From Owenia fusiformis (lineage: Eukaryota > Annelida > Polychaeta > Sabellida > Oweniidae), in contig CAIIXF020000002.1 of NCBI GenBank assembly GCA_903813345.2, positions 18,862,813 to 18,926,812 on the forward strand: a stretch of 64,000 bases of DNA, written 5' to 3'. How positions within the stretch are numbered: position 1 is the stretch's first letter; every line of letters starts with the position of its first letter. This document shows positions 1 to 11,685 of this stretch, piece after piece. A model generated the notes under the pieces. That model did not search any database and was not told the origin of the DNA. It worked only from the letters and a program-made list of their open reading frames with translations. The translations under genes were made by a program, and so were the position numbers.

Positions 1-1285
1 CATTTTAAATGACAATGCGCGATGTAGCCCGTGGGTAGCAAAATAAATAACCGGAACTTCAGATTAAAGGTTGATAAAATATATTTTAAATTTCAAGATA
101 CATATTAATTATAAGTGAGGGGAGATATACAGTAGATATTTAACTAATACAGAATGAATGGTTCAATAACTGTTGTTCCTTCATGTGTAGTAAACTTTCG
201 ATTTTTGGGAAAGCGTTTCTGAAATCTTAAAGTGATATTGGTTGCCATCTGATTCTTCGTTGTTAACTTTTAAATAATACTTTTCAGCTTATTCTAACCA
301 TAGGCTCTACCAACTCTGATAGAGCCCGTGCTCTAACTCGGGCTGGGATCGTTCGATGCTGCCTGAAGTGATCTAATATTGTTTAAAGTGATTAGTTAGT
401 TTTTATTATATTAGAGGGCAGTACCTCCTTGCGTATTTATTCTTTGTAATGTAATCTAAGGTCAGACTTATTGCAGTATCTTGACTTTTACAAAACTTCA
501 TTCATAGAATTGCAAAACCTTTTGTCCTAATAGGAAAAATAGTTGAGAAATTGATCAATATTCCGTAATTAATAACCCATGATGTATGCTACAATTTGAT
601 ATTTTTCTAGAAAAAAGTAAGAATGTCAAAACTGCGTGAAATATAAATTCGATCCTTTTTAAGAAAAAGCATAACATACCGGAAACGTCCACTCGTAGAT
701 GTTAGCAACGCTTTTGAGATGACTGAAAATAACTCAAATAATGGTAAAGTATTTTCTTCACAGTATTTTCTTAGAATGCGATATTGAAAAAATGTTCAAT
801 GAGGCTATATTTTTACAACATTGATTAATTTCTCGACCTTCATAAACATATGTGAAATGATAGATACTTACTCTTTAGCGTAGCCTATTTCAATCGGATA
901 TATCTCTCCGCAAACAGTCCGAAATATTATTTCTAAAGAAATCAAAGAATGGCGAACCGCGAATGTCTAGCTTCCGGACCCCGTTCAATTTATATCAAGT
1001 GTGATATTAACCGACCAATCGGAGCGTCTCATTCACGAGAGTCCCCCTGAAAATCAATCCTTTAGGTAGACTGCGTAGGTGTAGTGATAACCAATCAAGA
1101 GAGAGATCCACGGAGGTTAAACTCTGACGTCACTAAACTGTAGGTTCCAGTCTCCAGTCTCCATGCGGCCCCTTGGTAAGGCGTAGGCGTACGTAGGCGT
1201 AACGTTCGGTAATCGTCTGGGGTCAAAGTTCGTGCCTGATTTGGTGCCTAAAATTGCATTATCATTTACTCGGACTATTACTACT
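1..1285. other. Non-satellite left flank, no gene recognised
   Basis: AT-rich sequence that matches none of the repeat families in the rest of the window. No open frame of useful length and no convincing exon is seen. Two small hairpins are visible at 303-326 (arms GGCTCTA/TAGAGCC) and 323-344 (arms AGCCCG/CGGGCT), and a short GTAGGCGTA-type repetition lies near 1178-1202. Satellite A begins at about 1286, where the match to the monomer starts at TATATCCCCC. Confidence 0.6.
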
Positions 1286-4200
1286 TATATCCCCCTAACA
1301 GAGAAGTCAATCGATACATCCCTCCTTTGGGAAACGTAAATATATATACATAAACGTCTCACAATATATCAAAGTAGTCACTGCTACCAGTGCGATGTAC
1401 AGCTGGTCCGAAAATTGACATTCCGTACATAGCCCAAAGTAAATTAGATTTGTATGACAAATTAGATACTCAATATCTCACGAATAGAAAGACCAATCAA
1501 CAAGTCCTCGGTAGGGCAAATGTAAAAATGTATCCTAAAACATATTACTAAATAACAAATATCATGCTGCCACCAGCGTTACGTACGACTGGTCCAAAAA
1601 TTGACATTTCCTCCAGAGCACAAACTGCATCATATATTTAAGACGAATTAGATATAAAATATATAACGAACGGGAACATCATTCATTAAATCCATTCAAG
1701 AGCATACTCCAAAATATATACTTAAACGTCTCACAAAAGGCAAAGGACTGGCATGTACCAGTGTGACGTACGACTGGTCGGAAAATTGACATTTCGTCTA
1801 GAGCGCAAATTGCATAAGCGATTTAAGACGAATTGGATATTACATATCTCCCTAACAGACAAATCAATCGATACATCCCTCCTTTGGCAAACGTATAAAT
1901 ATATACATAAACGTTTCACAATATATCAAACTAGTCGCTGCTACCAGTGCGATGTACAGCTGGTCCGAAAATTGACATTCCGTACAAAGCCCAAAGTAAA
2001 TCAGACTTGTATGACAAATTAGATACTCAATATGTCATGAATATAGCAATCAACAAGTCCTCGGTAGGGCAAATGTAAAAATGTATCCTGAAACACCTTA
2101 CTAAATAACAAATCTCATGATGCCACCAGCGTTACGTACGACTGGTCTGAAAAGTGACATTTCCTCCAGAGCACAAATTGCATCATACATTTAAGACGAA
2201 TTAGATATAAAATATATCACGAACGGGAACATCATTCATTAAATCCATTCAAGAGCATACTCCAAAATATATACTCAAACGTCCCAGAAAATTGCAAAGG
2301 ACTGGCATGTACCAGTGTGACGTGCGACTGGTCGGAAAATTGACATTTCGTCTAGAGCGCAAATTGCATAAGCTATTTAAGACGAATTGGATATTATATA
2401 TCTCCCTAACAGACAAATCAATCGATACATCCCTCCTTTGGCAAACGTAAAAATATATACATAAACGTCTCACAATATATCAAACTAGTCGCTGCTACCA
2501 GTGCGATGTACAGCTGGTCCGAAAATTGACATTCCGTACATAGCCCAAAGTAAATCAGACTTGTATGACAAATAAGATACTCAATATCTTACGAATATAA
2601 TGACCAATCAACAAGTCCTCGGTAGGGCAAATGTAAACATGTATCTTGAAACATCTCATTAAATAACAAATATCATGCTGCAAACAGCGTTACATACGAC
2701 TGGTCCGAAAATTGACATTTCCCCCAGAGCACAAACTGCAGCATAGATTCAAGACGAATGAGATATAAAATATATCACGAACGGGAACATCATTCATTAA
2801 ATCCATTCAAGAGCATACTTCAAAATATATACTTAAACGTCTCACAAAATTGCAAAGGACTGGCATGTACCAGTGTGACGTACGACTGGTCGGAAAATTG
2901 ACATTTCGTCAAGAGAGCAAATTGCATAAGCGATTTAAGACAAATTGTATATTATATATCCCCCTAACAGAGAAGTCAATCGATACATCCCTCCTTTGGC
3001 AATCGTAAAAATATATACATAAACGTCTCACAATATATCAAACTAGTCGCTGCTACCAGTGCGATGTACAGCTGGTCCGAAAATTGACATTCCGTACATA
3101 GCCCAAAGTAAATCAGAATTGTATGACAGATAAGATACTCAATATCTCACGAATAGAATGACCAATCAACAAATCCTCGATAGGGCAAATGTAAAAATGT
3201 ATCCTAAAACATTTCACTCAATAACAAATATCAAGCTGCCACCAGCGTTACGTACGACTGGTCCGAAATTAACATTTCCTCCAGAGCACAAACTGCATCA
3301 TAGATTTAAAACGAATTAGATATAAAATATATCACGAACGGGGAACATCATTCATTAAAACCATACAAGAGCATACTCCAAAATATATACTTAAACGTCT
3401 CACAAAATTGCAAAGGACTGGCATGTACCAGTGTGACGTACGACTGGTCGGAAAATTGACATTTCGTCAAGAGCGCAAATTGCATAAGCGATTAAGACGA
3501 ATTGGATATTATATATCCCCCTAACAGAGAAGTCAATCGATACATCCCTCCTTTGGCAAACGTAAAAATATATACATAAACGTCTCACAATATATCATCT
3601 AGTAGCTGCTACCAGTGCGATGTACAGCTGGTCTGAAAATTGACATTCCGTACATAGCCCAAAGTAAATCAGACTTGTATGACAATTAGATACTCAATAT
3701 CTCACGAATAGAATAACCAATTAACAAGTCCTCGGTAGGGCAAATGTAAAAATGTACCCTGAAACATCTCATTAAATAACAAATATCATGCTGCCACAAG
3801 CGTTACGTACGACTGGTCCGAAAATTGACGTTCCCCCAGAGCACAAACTGCATCATAGATTTAAGACGAATTAGATATAAAGTATATCACGAACGGGAAC
3901 ATCATTCATTAAATCCATTCAAGAGCATACTCCAAAATATATACTTAAACGTCTCACAAAATTGCAAGGGACTGGCATGTACCAGTGTGACGTACGACTG
4001 GTCGGAAAATTGATATTTCGTCAAGAGCGCAAATTTCATAAACGATTTAAGACGAATTGGATATTATATATCCCCTAACAGAGAAGTCAATCGATACATC
4101 CCTCCTTTTGCAAACGTAAAAATATATACATAAACGTCTCACAATATATCAAACTAGTCGCTTCTACCAGTGCAATGTACAGCTGGTCCGAAAATTGACA

Positions 4201-6027
4201 TTCTGTACAAAGCCCAAAGTAAATCAGACTTATATGACAAATTAGATACTCAAAATCTCACGAACAGAATGAGCAATCAACAAGTCCTCGGTAGGGCAAA
4301 TGTAAAAATGTATCCTGAAACACCTTACTAAATAACAAATCTCATGCTGCCACCAGCGTTACGTACGACTGGTCCGAAAAGTGACATTTCCTCCAGAGCA
4401 CAAACTGCATCATAGATTTAAGACGAATTAGATATAAAATATATCACGAACGGGAACATCATTCATTAAATCCATACAAGAGCATACTCCAAAATATATA
4501 CTTAAACGTCTCACAAAATTGCAAAGGACTGACATGTACCAGTGTGACGTACGACTGGTCGGAAAATTGACATTTCGTCTAGAGCGCAAATTGCATAAGC
4601 TACTTAAGACGAATTGGATATTATATATCTCCCTAACAGACAAATCAATCAATACATCGCTCCTTTGGCAAACGTAAAAATATATACATAAACATCTCAC
4701 AATATATCAAACTAGTCGCTGCTACCAGAGCGATGTACAGCTGGTCCGAAAATTGACATTCCGTACATAGCCCAAAGTAAATCAGACTTGTATGACAAAT
4801 AAGATGCTCAATATCTTACGAATAGAATGACCAATCAACAAGTCCTCGGTAGGGCCAATGTAACAATGTATCCTGAAACATCTCACTAAATAACAAATAT
4901 CAAGCTGCCACCAGCGTTACGTACGACTGGTCCGAAAATTGACATTTCCTCCAGAGCACAAACTGCATCATAGATTTAAAACGAATTAGATATAAAAAAA
5001 TATATCACGAACGGGAACATCATTCATTAAATCCATTCAAGAGCATACTACAAAATATATACTTAAACGTCTCACAAAATTGCTAAGGAATGGCATGTAC
5101 CAGTGAGACGTACGACTGGTCGGAAAATTGACATTTCGTCAAGAGCGCAAATTGCATAAGCGATTTAAGACGAATTGGATATTATATATCCCCCTAACAG
5201 AGAAGCCAATCGATACATCCCTCCTTTGGCAAACGTAAAAATATATACATAAACGTCTCACAATATATCAAATTAGTCGCTGCTACCAGTGCGATGTACA
5301 GCTGGTCCGAAAATTGACATTCCGTACATAGCCCAAAGTAAATCAGACTTGTATGACAAATTAGATACTCAATATCTCACGAATAGAATGACCAATCAAC
5401 AAGTCCTCGGTAGGGCAAATGTAAAAATGTACCCTGAAACATCTCACTAAATAACAAATCTCATGCTGCCACCAGCGATACGTACGACTGGTCCAAAAAG
5501 TGACATTTCCTCCAGAGCACAAACTGCATCATAGATTTAAGACGAATTAGAAATAAAATATATAACGAACGGGAACATCATTCATTAAATCCATTTAAGA
5601 GCATACACCAAAATATATACTTAAACGTCTCACAATATTGCAAAGGACTGGCATGTACCAGTGTGACGTACGACTGGTCGGAAAATTGACATTTCGTCTA
5701 GAGCGCAAATTGCATAAGCGATTTAAGACGAATTGGGTATTATATATCTCCCTAACAGACAAATCAATCGATACATCCCTCCTTTGGCAAACGTAAAAAT
5801 ATATACATAAACGTCTCACAATATATCAAACTAGTCGCTGCTACCAGTGCAATGTACAGCTGGTCCGAAAATTGACATTCCGTACATAGCCCAAAGTAAA
5901 TCAGACTTGTATGACAATAAGATACTCAATTTCTTACGAATAGAATGACCAATCAACAAGTCCTCAGCAGGGCAAATGTAATTATGAATCCTGAAACATT
6001 TCACTAAATAACAAATATCATGCTGCC
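1286..6027 (+). repeat. Satellite A array 1 (186-bp monomers, 558-bp higher-order repeat)
   Basis: Head-to-tail satellite. Three related monomer types alternate, each starting CTGGTCC/GGAAAA and followed by TGACATTCCGTAC (type a), TGACATTTCCTCC (type b) or TGACATTTCGTC (type c). Starts at 2328 (c), 2514 (a), 2700 (b) and 2886 (c) give exactly 186 bp per monomer and 558 bp per trimer. Occasional 1-5 bp indels occur. The array is cut at TGCTGCC, late in an a-type monomer, where satellite B begins. Short open frames inside (translations starting MRRLCIYFYV and similar) recur with the repeat and are not genes. Confidence 0.97.
1757..1778 (+). repeat. Example of the dyad box at each satellite A monomer boundary
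   Basis: The sequence has the form ACCAGT-N3-ACGT-N3-ACTGGT, a 22-bp dyad with a central ACGT. The same box recurs at the end of the other monomer types, for example 1943-1964 (ACCAGT...GCTGGT, 186 bp later) and 2125-2146 (ACCAGC...ACTGGT). It is followed each time by a conserved stretch, CCGAAAATTGACATT. This is the best candidate in the satellite for a protein-binding site. No binding protein can be named. Confidence 0.6.
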
Positions 6028-8183
6028 CCCTTAATCAGTTTTTCGCTTTAAATTACCCTAAACCACGCCTCTTTTTCGATTTTTTTGTTTTTTTACTGTA
6101 AGCCACGCCCCTTTATCGTTTTTTTCGCTTTTAATTACCTTAAACCACGCCTCTTTTTAGATTTTTTCGTTTTTTAAGCTAAGCCACGCCCCTTTATCAT
6201 TTTTTTGCTTTAAACTACCCTAAACCACGTCTCTTTTTCGATTTTTTTCGTTTTTATACTGTAAGCCACGCCTCTGTTTCGATTATTTCGTTTTTTTACT
6301 GTAAGCCACGCCCCTTTATCGTTTTTTTCGCTTTTAATTACCTTAAACCACGCCTCTTTTTCGATTTTTTTCGTTTTTTACGTTAAGCCACGCCCTTTTT
6401 ATAATTTTTTCGCTTCCCTTACCTCTCTTTTTCGATTTTTTAATTTTTTTACTGTAAGCCACGCCCCTTTATCGTTTTTTTCGCTTTTAATTACCTTAAA
6501 CCACGCCTCTTTTTCGATTTTTTTCGCTTTTTAAACTAAGCCGCGCCCCCTTTATCAGTTTTTCGCTTTAAATTACCTTAAACCACGCCTCTTTTTCAAT
6601 TTTTTCGTTTTTTTACTGTAAGCCACGCCCCTTTATCGTTTTTTCGCTTTTAATTACCTTAAACCACGCCTCTTTTTCGATTTTTTCGTTTTTGTACTTT
6701 AAGCCACGCCTCTTTTTCGATTATTTCGTTTTTTTACTGTAAGCCACGCCCCTTTATCGTTTTTTCGCTTTTAATTACCTTAAACCACGCCTCTTTTTCG
6801 ATTTTTTTTCGTTTTTATACTGTAAGCCACGCCTCTTTTTCGATTTTTTTTCGTTTTTTACGCTAAGCCACGCCCCTTTATCCTTTTTTCGCTTAAAATT
6901 ACCTTAAGCCACGCCTCTTTTTCGATTTTTTCGTTTTTTTTTACTGTAAGCCACGCCCCTTTATCGTTTTTTTCGCTTTAAATTACCTTAAACCACGCCT
7001 CTTTTTCGATTTTTTCGTTTTTTAAGCTAAGCCACGCCCCCTTTATCAGTTTTTCGCTTTAAATTACCTTAAACCACGCCTCTTTTTCGATTTTTTTTTC
7101 GTTTTTATACTGTAAGCCACGCCTCTTTTTCGATTATTTCGTTTTTTTACTGTAAGCCACGCCCCTTTATCGTTTTTTTCGTTTTTAATTATCTTAAACC
7201 ACGCCTCTTTTTCGATTTTTTCGTTTTCATACTGTAAGCCACGCCTCTTTTTCGATTTTTTCGTTTTTTACGCTAAGCCACGCCCCCTTTATCATTTTTT
7301 CGCTTAAAATTACCTTAAGCCACGCCTCTTTTTCGATTTTTTCGTTTTTATACACTAAGCCACGCCCCTTTATCGTTTTTTTCGCTTTAAATAACCTTAA
7401 ACCACGCCTCTTTTTCGATTTTTTCGTTTTTATACACTAAGCCACGCCCCTTTATCGTTTTTTCGTTTTAATTACCTTAAACCACGCCTCTTTTTCGATT
7501 TTTTCCGTTTTTACGCTAAGCCACGCCCCTTTATTAATTTTTTCGCTTTAAATTACCTTAAACCACGCCTCTTTTTCGATTTTTTCGTTTTTTTTTTACT
7601 GTAAGCCACGCCCCTTTATCGTTTTTTTCGCTTTTAATTACCTTAAACCACGCCTCTTTTTCGATTTTTTTCGTTTTTTACGCTAAGCCACGCCCCCTTT
7701 ATTAATTTTTTTACTTTAAATTACCCTAAACCACGCCTCTTTTTCGATTTTTTTCGTTTTTATACTGTAAGCCACGCCTCTTTTTCGATTATTTCGTTTT
7801 TTTTACTGTAAGCCACGCCCCTTTATCGCTTTTTCGCTTTTAATTATCTTAAACCACGCCTCTTTTTCGATTTTTTTCGTTTTTATACTGTAAATCTCGC
7901 CTCTTTTTCGATTTTTTCGTTTTTTTACGCTAAGCCACGCCCCCTTTATCATTTTTTCGCTTAAAATTACCTTAAGCCACGCCTCTTTTTCGATTTTTTC
8001 GTTTTTATACACTAAGCCACGCCCCTTTATCGTTTTTTCGCTTTAAATAACCTTAAACCACGCCTCTTTTTCGATTTTTTCGTTTTTATACACTAAGCCA
8101 CGCCCCTTTATCGTTTTTTTCGTTTTAATTACCTTAAACCACGCCTCTTTTTCGATTTTCCGTTTTTACATTAAGCCACGCCC
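6028..8183 (+). repeat. Satellite B array 1 (T-rich, about 38-40 bp units)
   Basis: Two alternating unit types, one reading TAAGCCACGCCCCTTTATCG and T-tract/CGCTTT, the other CTTAAACCACGCCTCTTTTTCG and T-tract/CGTTTTT, share the core RCCACGCC. The plus strand is strongly pyrimidine-biased. The left junction with satellite A (TGCTGCC/CCCTTAATCAG) is identical at the other two A/B junctions. The right end, TTAAGCCACGCCC followed by AATGGTATTAAC, is also shared by all three copies. Open frames here translate into Lys-rich or Phe-rich tandem peptides and are by-products of the repeat. Confidence 0.95.
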
Positions 8184-8442
8184 AATGGTATTAACTGTAT
8201 TCTTCTTTAACTTGGCGCTACTTCCTAGCATCTGTCTTTATCTTGACATGAATTAACAAACTATTATATTGGGAAACATGCCAGAAATTAACATTATTTA
8301 TTGATGGTCATCTTTATATCTCTTAACCCTGGGGTATTCCCCCTCTAAATTAATCTCTGTAAATGGTAGAAGATTTTGATGACCTACTCCAACCATTTAA
8401 AAAGTAGTCAGATTCAATTTATTGTTTGTATTTTGATTTCAG

Positions 8443-8885
8443 ATTTCATAAATTGTATCATGATTTTCAAGTGCTCTTCAATAATCAGTCAATGGAGGAT
8501 GAATTGATACGCTTGGTTGATGATATTAAAGTTCTCCAAATATTAGGGGAAGTATCCATTAATGGGTAAAACCAATAGATTTCATTACTTAAAATCTGTT
8601 TCTTGTTGGCAGTCAGGAACAACATCTGCAACAAATGTTACGCTTTTGTCATTTTTAAAATGGCAGCCAATTTATGGCTGTTACCTAGTTATGAACTGTG
8701 AAGTATTATATTATCCTGCAATAAACTCCTTCCTTTTCAAATAAAATCAGTGTCAATGTATATACTTAATATTTTCTAGGTGGGTTTACAGTCGGCAGTA
8801 TACTTGTGGACCCCAATGTGTTAAGAGAGCAAGTGATAAGCCTTTAAAATTGAACCCTTCAATGACTGTATCATGTCCCACGTAG
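8443..8885 (+). pseudogene. Putative two-exon gene fragment, U copy 1
   Basis: Exon 1 (8443-8565) follows a pyrimidine-rich acceptor ending TTTTGATTTCAG and ends at GG/GTAAAA. Exon 2 (8780-8885) follows ATTTTCTAG. Joining them keeps one reading frame through about 75 codons to a TAG at 8883-8885; the spliced peptide contains LIRLVDDIKVLQILGE and, after the junction, YTCGPQC. Without splicing, the first frame stops exactly at the donor (GGG TAA). No upstream exon is seen before satellite B, so this looks like a captured or stranded fragment of a larger gene. I do not recognise the protein family. The 89-bp deletion specific to this copy lies wholly in the 214-bp intron. Confidence 0.35.
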
Positions 8886-9212
8886 GAGGGTAGGTGGGTA
8901 TGAGGTAGGAAGTTTTTTATACCAAGCCGAGAGAGATGCAGCGAACACACCAAGTTAATGCGACAGCTGGATCAGTTTTTCGACAACTTTGTGCCATCAG
9001 ATCCAGTCCAAGTAAACAGTATCATGGGCGAGAGGTGTTGGTGTTCCTGTCACTTACACCCCAGTCACATTTGTTGCACGGAGGCCGTGCGTCGATCGCA
9101 GATCAATTAAATCAGTGAATTTCTGCGGCGAGCGTAGAAAAACTATGTTTGCCTTGCGGTCTCCGTCAGGCGTATCCAGTTTTTTACAGGCCGCAGGGTA
9201 GCCGTAGAAATT

Positions 9213-9950
9213 AAAACTCGTAGTTATAATATTTGTTCCTATCTGCGATCCCCGTAGAAATCAACAGGCCGTTGCCAGACCACAGAAAGGTCCAACGATG
9301 GCCGCACGTCGGGTTCCGTTGACTTGCTTCTACTGTAGGGTTTGATGGGTAATGTACCTTTGGAAACAGTTTTTATGTCAGTTTTCGGTCATATATTTGC
9401 TGTAAACGCAACAAAGTACGTATACTTTTTGATGTAAGGCCAGCAACTTATATTTCACTTACACTTTTTATTTGATACTATATCCTAACACTACAAACAA
9501 CATTTATAAATCGTATTGATGTAGATAAAATAAAAAGAAGAATTAACGTTAAATCAACAGAAATTCAAAAACTCAGAGTTATAATATTTGTTCATTTCTG
9601 CGGTCCCCGTAGAAATCAACAGGCCGTTGCCAGACCACAGAACAGCCCCACGGTTGCCGCACATTGACTTGCGTCTGCCGTAGTGTTTTGATGCGTGATA
9701 TACATTTGGAAACAGTTTTAGGTCAGGTTTGCTGTCGTATCTTTGCTGTAAACACAGTATAATAGATATACTGTTTGATGTATTACCATAGCAACCTATA
9801 CTACAAAAGATACTTATAAGTTACTTATGGTCAATGTAATATCCAGCACTTTCTATTTGATACTATATACTAGCACTATAAATAACATTTATGAATTGAA
9901 CTAATGTAAATGAATTAAAAATAAACAACGTTTATCAGCAGATATTCAAA
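9213..9950 (+). repeat. Diverged tandem duplication, about 360 bp per unit, U copy 1
   Basis: Unit 1 (9213-9566) and unit 2 (9567 to about 9950) both open with AAAACTC and GTTATAATATTTGTTC, share CCCCGTAGAAATCAACAGG and GCCGTTGCCAGACCACAGAA, and end with similar CAGATATTCAAA-type sequence. They are clearly homologous but much more diverged from each other than the two U copies are, so the duplication predates U amplification. No coding frame spans it. Confidence 0.75.
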
Positions 9951-10090
9951 TTTCGCCGTGAAGCTGCCGCAGGAAATGTGACTGCAAAACTATCCTACCC
10001 CAGAAATTCTACGGAGAGCGACGTAGAAATGATACTGACCGCAGAAATGACAAACCGCACGTTTGCCGTAGGAAATGTGACTTGGGTGTT

Positions 10091-10330
10091 ACTAACCAAC
10101 CAACTAACGAACCAGATAACCACCAGACCACCAAAAAGGGTAAAACTTACTAACCAATTAACTAATTAATCAACCAACTAACCAACACTCCATCCAACGA
10201 ACCAAACAACCAACGAACCAGACTGCAACAAACGAACCAGATGACCAAGATCATGGATCTAGTGTCTTGTATTGTATTGTATTGTTTTGAATTGTATTGC
10301 ATTGTGTTTTTTTGTATTGTATTTGTTTTT
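10091..10330 (+). repeat. Simple repeats: AACCAAC/AACGAACCAG tract, then TATTG tract, U copy 1
   Basis: From 10091 to about 10248 the sequence is a degenerate series of ACCAAC, ACTAAC and GAACCAG words. From about 10266 to 10330 it is a degenerate TATTG pentamer series. Both tracts are retained in U copy 2 at an offset of 11,777 bp. Confidence 0.7.
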
Positions 10331-10650
10331 CGTTGACCAATACTTACTCAGTAATGATTCAATTTTAAAGTTCACCTCATGTAATACTCAAGATCTAAAT
10401 TTTGAAGGTCTGAAGTCTTGTGTTCATTTTAGCTACAGTTGTAGATTGAAGGGTATTTTCTTTTGGGTGTAATTTTAATTTCAATTTAAAGGTATTCATG
10501 TAAAATTGTGGGCTTAGTCTCAGGATTTTCTTTGTTTTTAAGTGAATCATCTCTGATCTTTTCCTTAAATGTACTTTGAGGTGCATTCCTCTTGCCTTGG
10601 AGAAATTAAAGTGAAACATAAAAGAAAAAACCACAGAGAATCTACAATTT

Positions 10651-11685
10651 GTGCTACCCATCTGCAGCATTTGTATCTACATACCTCGGCAGGGAGATAA
10701 TATTTCTCCGACATTATTCACAATCTTTGTGTATGATCTCGTTACGGAAATAAAAAGGCTTAATGCAGGTGTCGATATCGCAGGAGACAATGTAAGCATA
10801 TTACTGTATGCTGATGATGTTGCATTGATCGCACCAACTGAATTAAAGCTGCAACAAATGGTGAACTGTCTTCATGATTGGATATATAAGCGGCGACTGA
10901 CTGTAAATGTTGAAAAAACGAAAGTAGTGCACTTTAGGAGAGCGTCGACAACAGAAGCAATATTTGTGCTAGGGGATGCAAAAATTGGAAAAATAAACTC
11001 TTATCGCTATCTCGGAGTTGTTATGAATGAGACTCTCGACTACACTGAAATGGTTTCCACTCTAGCTGATGCAAGCTCTCGATCCCTTGGCGCTCTTATT
11101 GGAAAATATTATTCGATTAATGGACTTCATTATTCGACATTCACAAAGATGTATAATGCAACCGTTATCCCCATCATGGATTACGGGGCTGGAGTTTGGG
11201 GCTATAAAGACTACGACAAACCAAATACTGTCCAAAACCGTGCCATGAGAACATTTATGGGCTTAGGGAAATATGCTCCCATTCCAGCTATGTATGGAGA
11301 TATAGACTGGATACCACCATGTGTTAGGCACCATGTTGAAATGGTTCGTTTATTCATCCGACTTAGTAGAATGCCAAGAACAAGGATTACTCGAAGAATA
11401 TTTGACTTTGACTATGCCAATGCTGAAAAAGGCCATAGAGGATGGTGTAAAGAGGTCAAAGATATATTTAAAAATTCTAACCTGTTAGACCTCTATAATG
11501 AACGTTTCTTTAATAATTCAAGTGCAAGGTCAACATTTAAAACTGTAAAAGATTCTGAAATGAATCGCTTTATACATAAATGGACAGTTCAAATAACTAC
11601 AATGCCAAAGTTACGTACATATAAGTTAATTAAAGACAATTTTGGTATGAAAATGAATTCTGAAAATGTATTTCATAAATTATAG
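10651..11685 (+). pseudogene. 5'-truncated non-LTR retrotransposon reverse transcriptase, U copy 1
   Basis: The 344-codon frame has the C-terminal part of a LINE reverse transcriptase: RQGDNISPTLF (motif B region, residues 13-23), YADD (53-56, the catalytic motif), then a thumb-like region (LTVNVEKTKVVHF) and about 270 further residues typical of LINE C-termini. The palm motifs upstream of motif B and the endonuclease domain are missing, and no ATG starts the frame (its first codon is GTG). This is a truncated element remnant rather than an active polymerase. One residue near motif B reads Tyr where copy 2 has the usual Asn (NDL). The frame has nevertheless stayed open. Confidence 0.8.

Noticed and set aside
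303-344. tRNA-like sequence on the minus strand (AGAGTTGGTAGAGCC, resembling an A box)
   Set aside because: The A-box-like word is in the wrong order relative to any B-box-like word, and no cloverleaf or acceptor stem can be drawn. Only two short hairpins remain.
1731-5819. Repeated 62-90 codon frames on both strands (MRRLCIYFYV... and MTFLQSTNC... types)
   Set aside because: They recur at the satellite A period in all arrays, change with every indel and have no start context or homology. They are by-products of the tandem repeat.
1286-6027. Regularly spaced repeats as a possible CRISPR array
   Set aside because: The spacing is 186 bp and the intervening sequence is itself repeated, as in a satellite. 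There are no unique spacers, no cas genes, and the sequence is eukaryotic.
7803-8012. Lys-rich frame in satellite B, with a similar one at 62648-62935
   Set aside because: The tandem peptide is a direct translation of the RCCACGCC/T-tract units; frames open and close with unit length.
8936-9118. 60-codon frame in U, with a copy at 20713-20895
   Set aside because: No homology, no splice context and biased composition. It overlaps non-coding repeat words of U.
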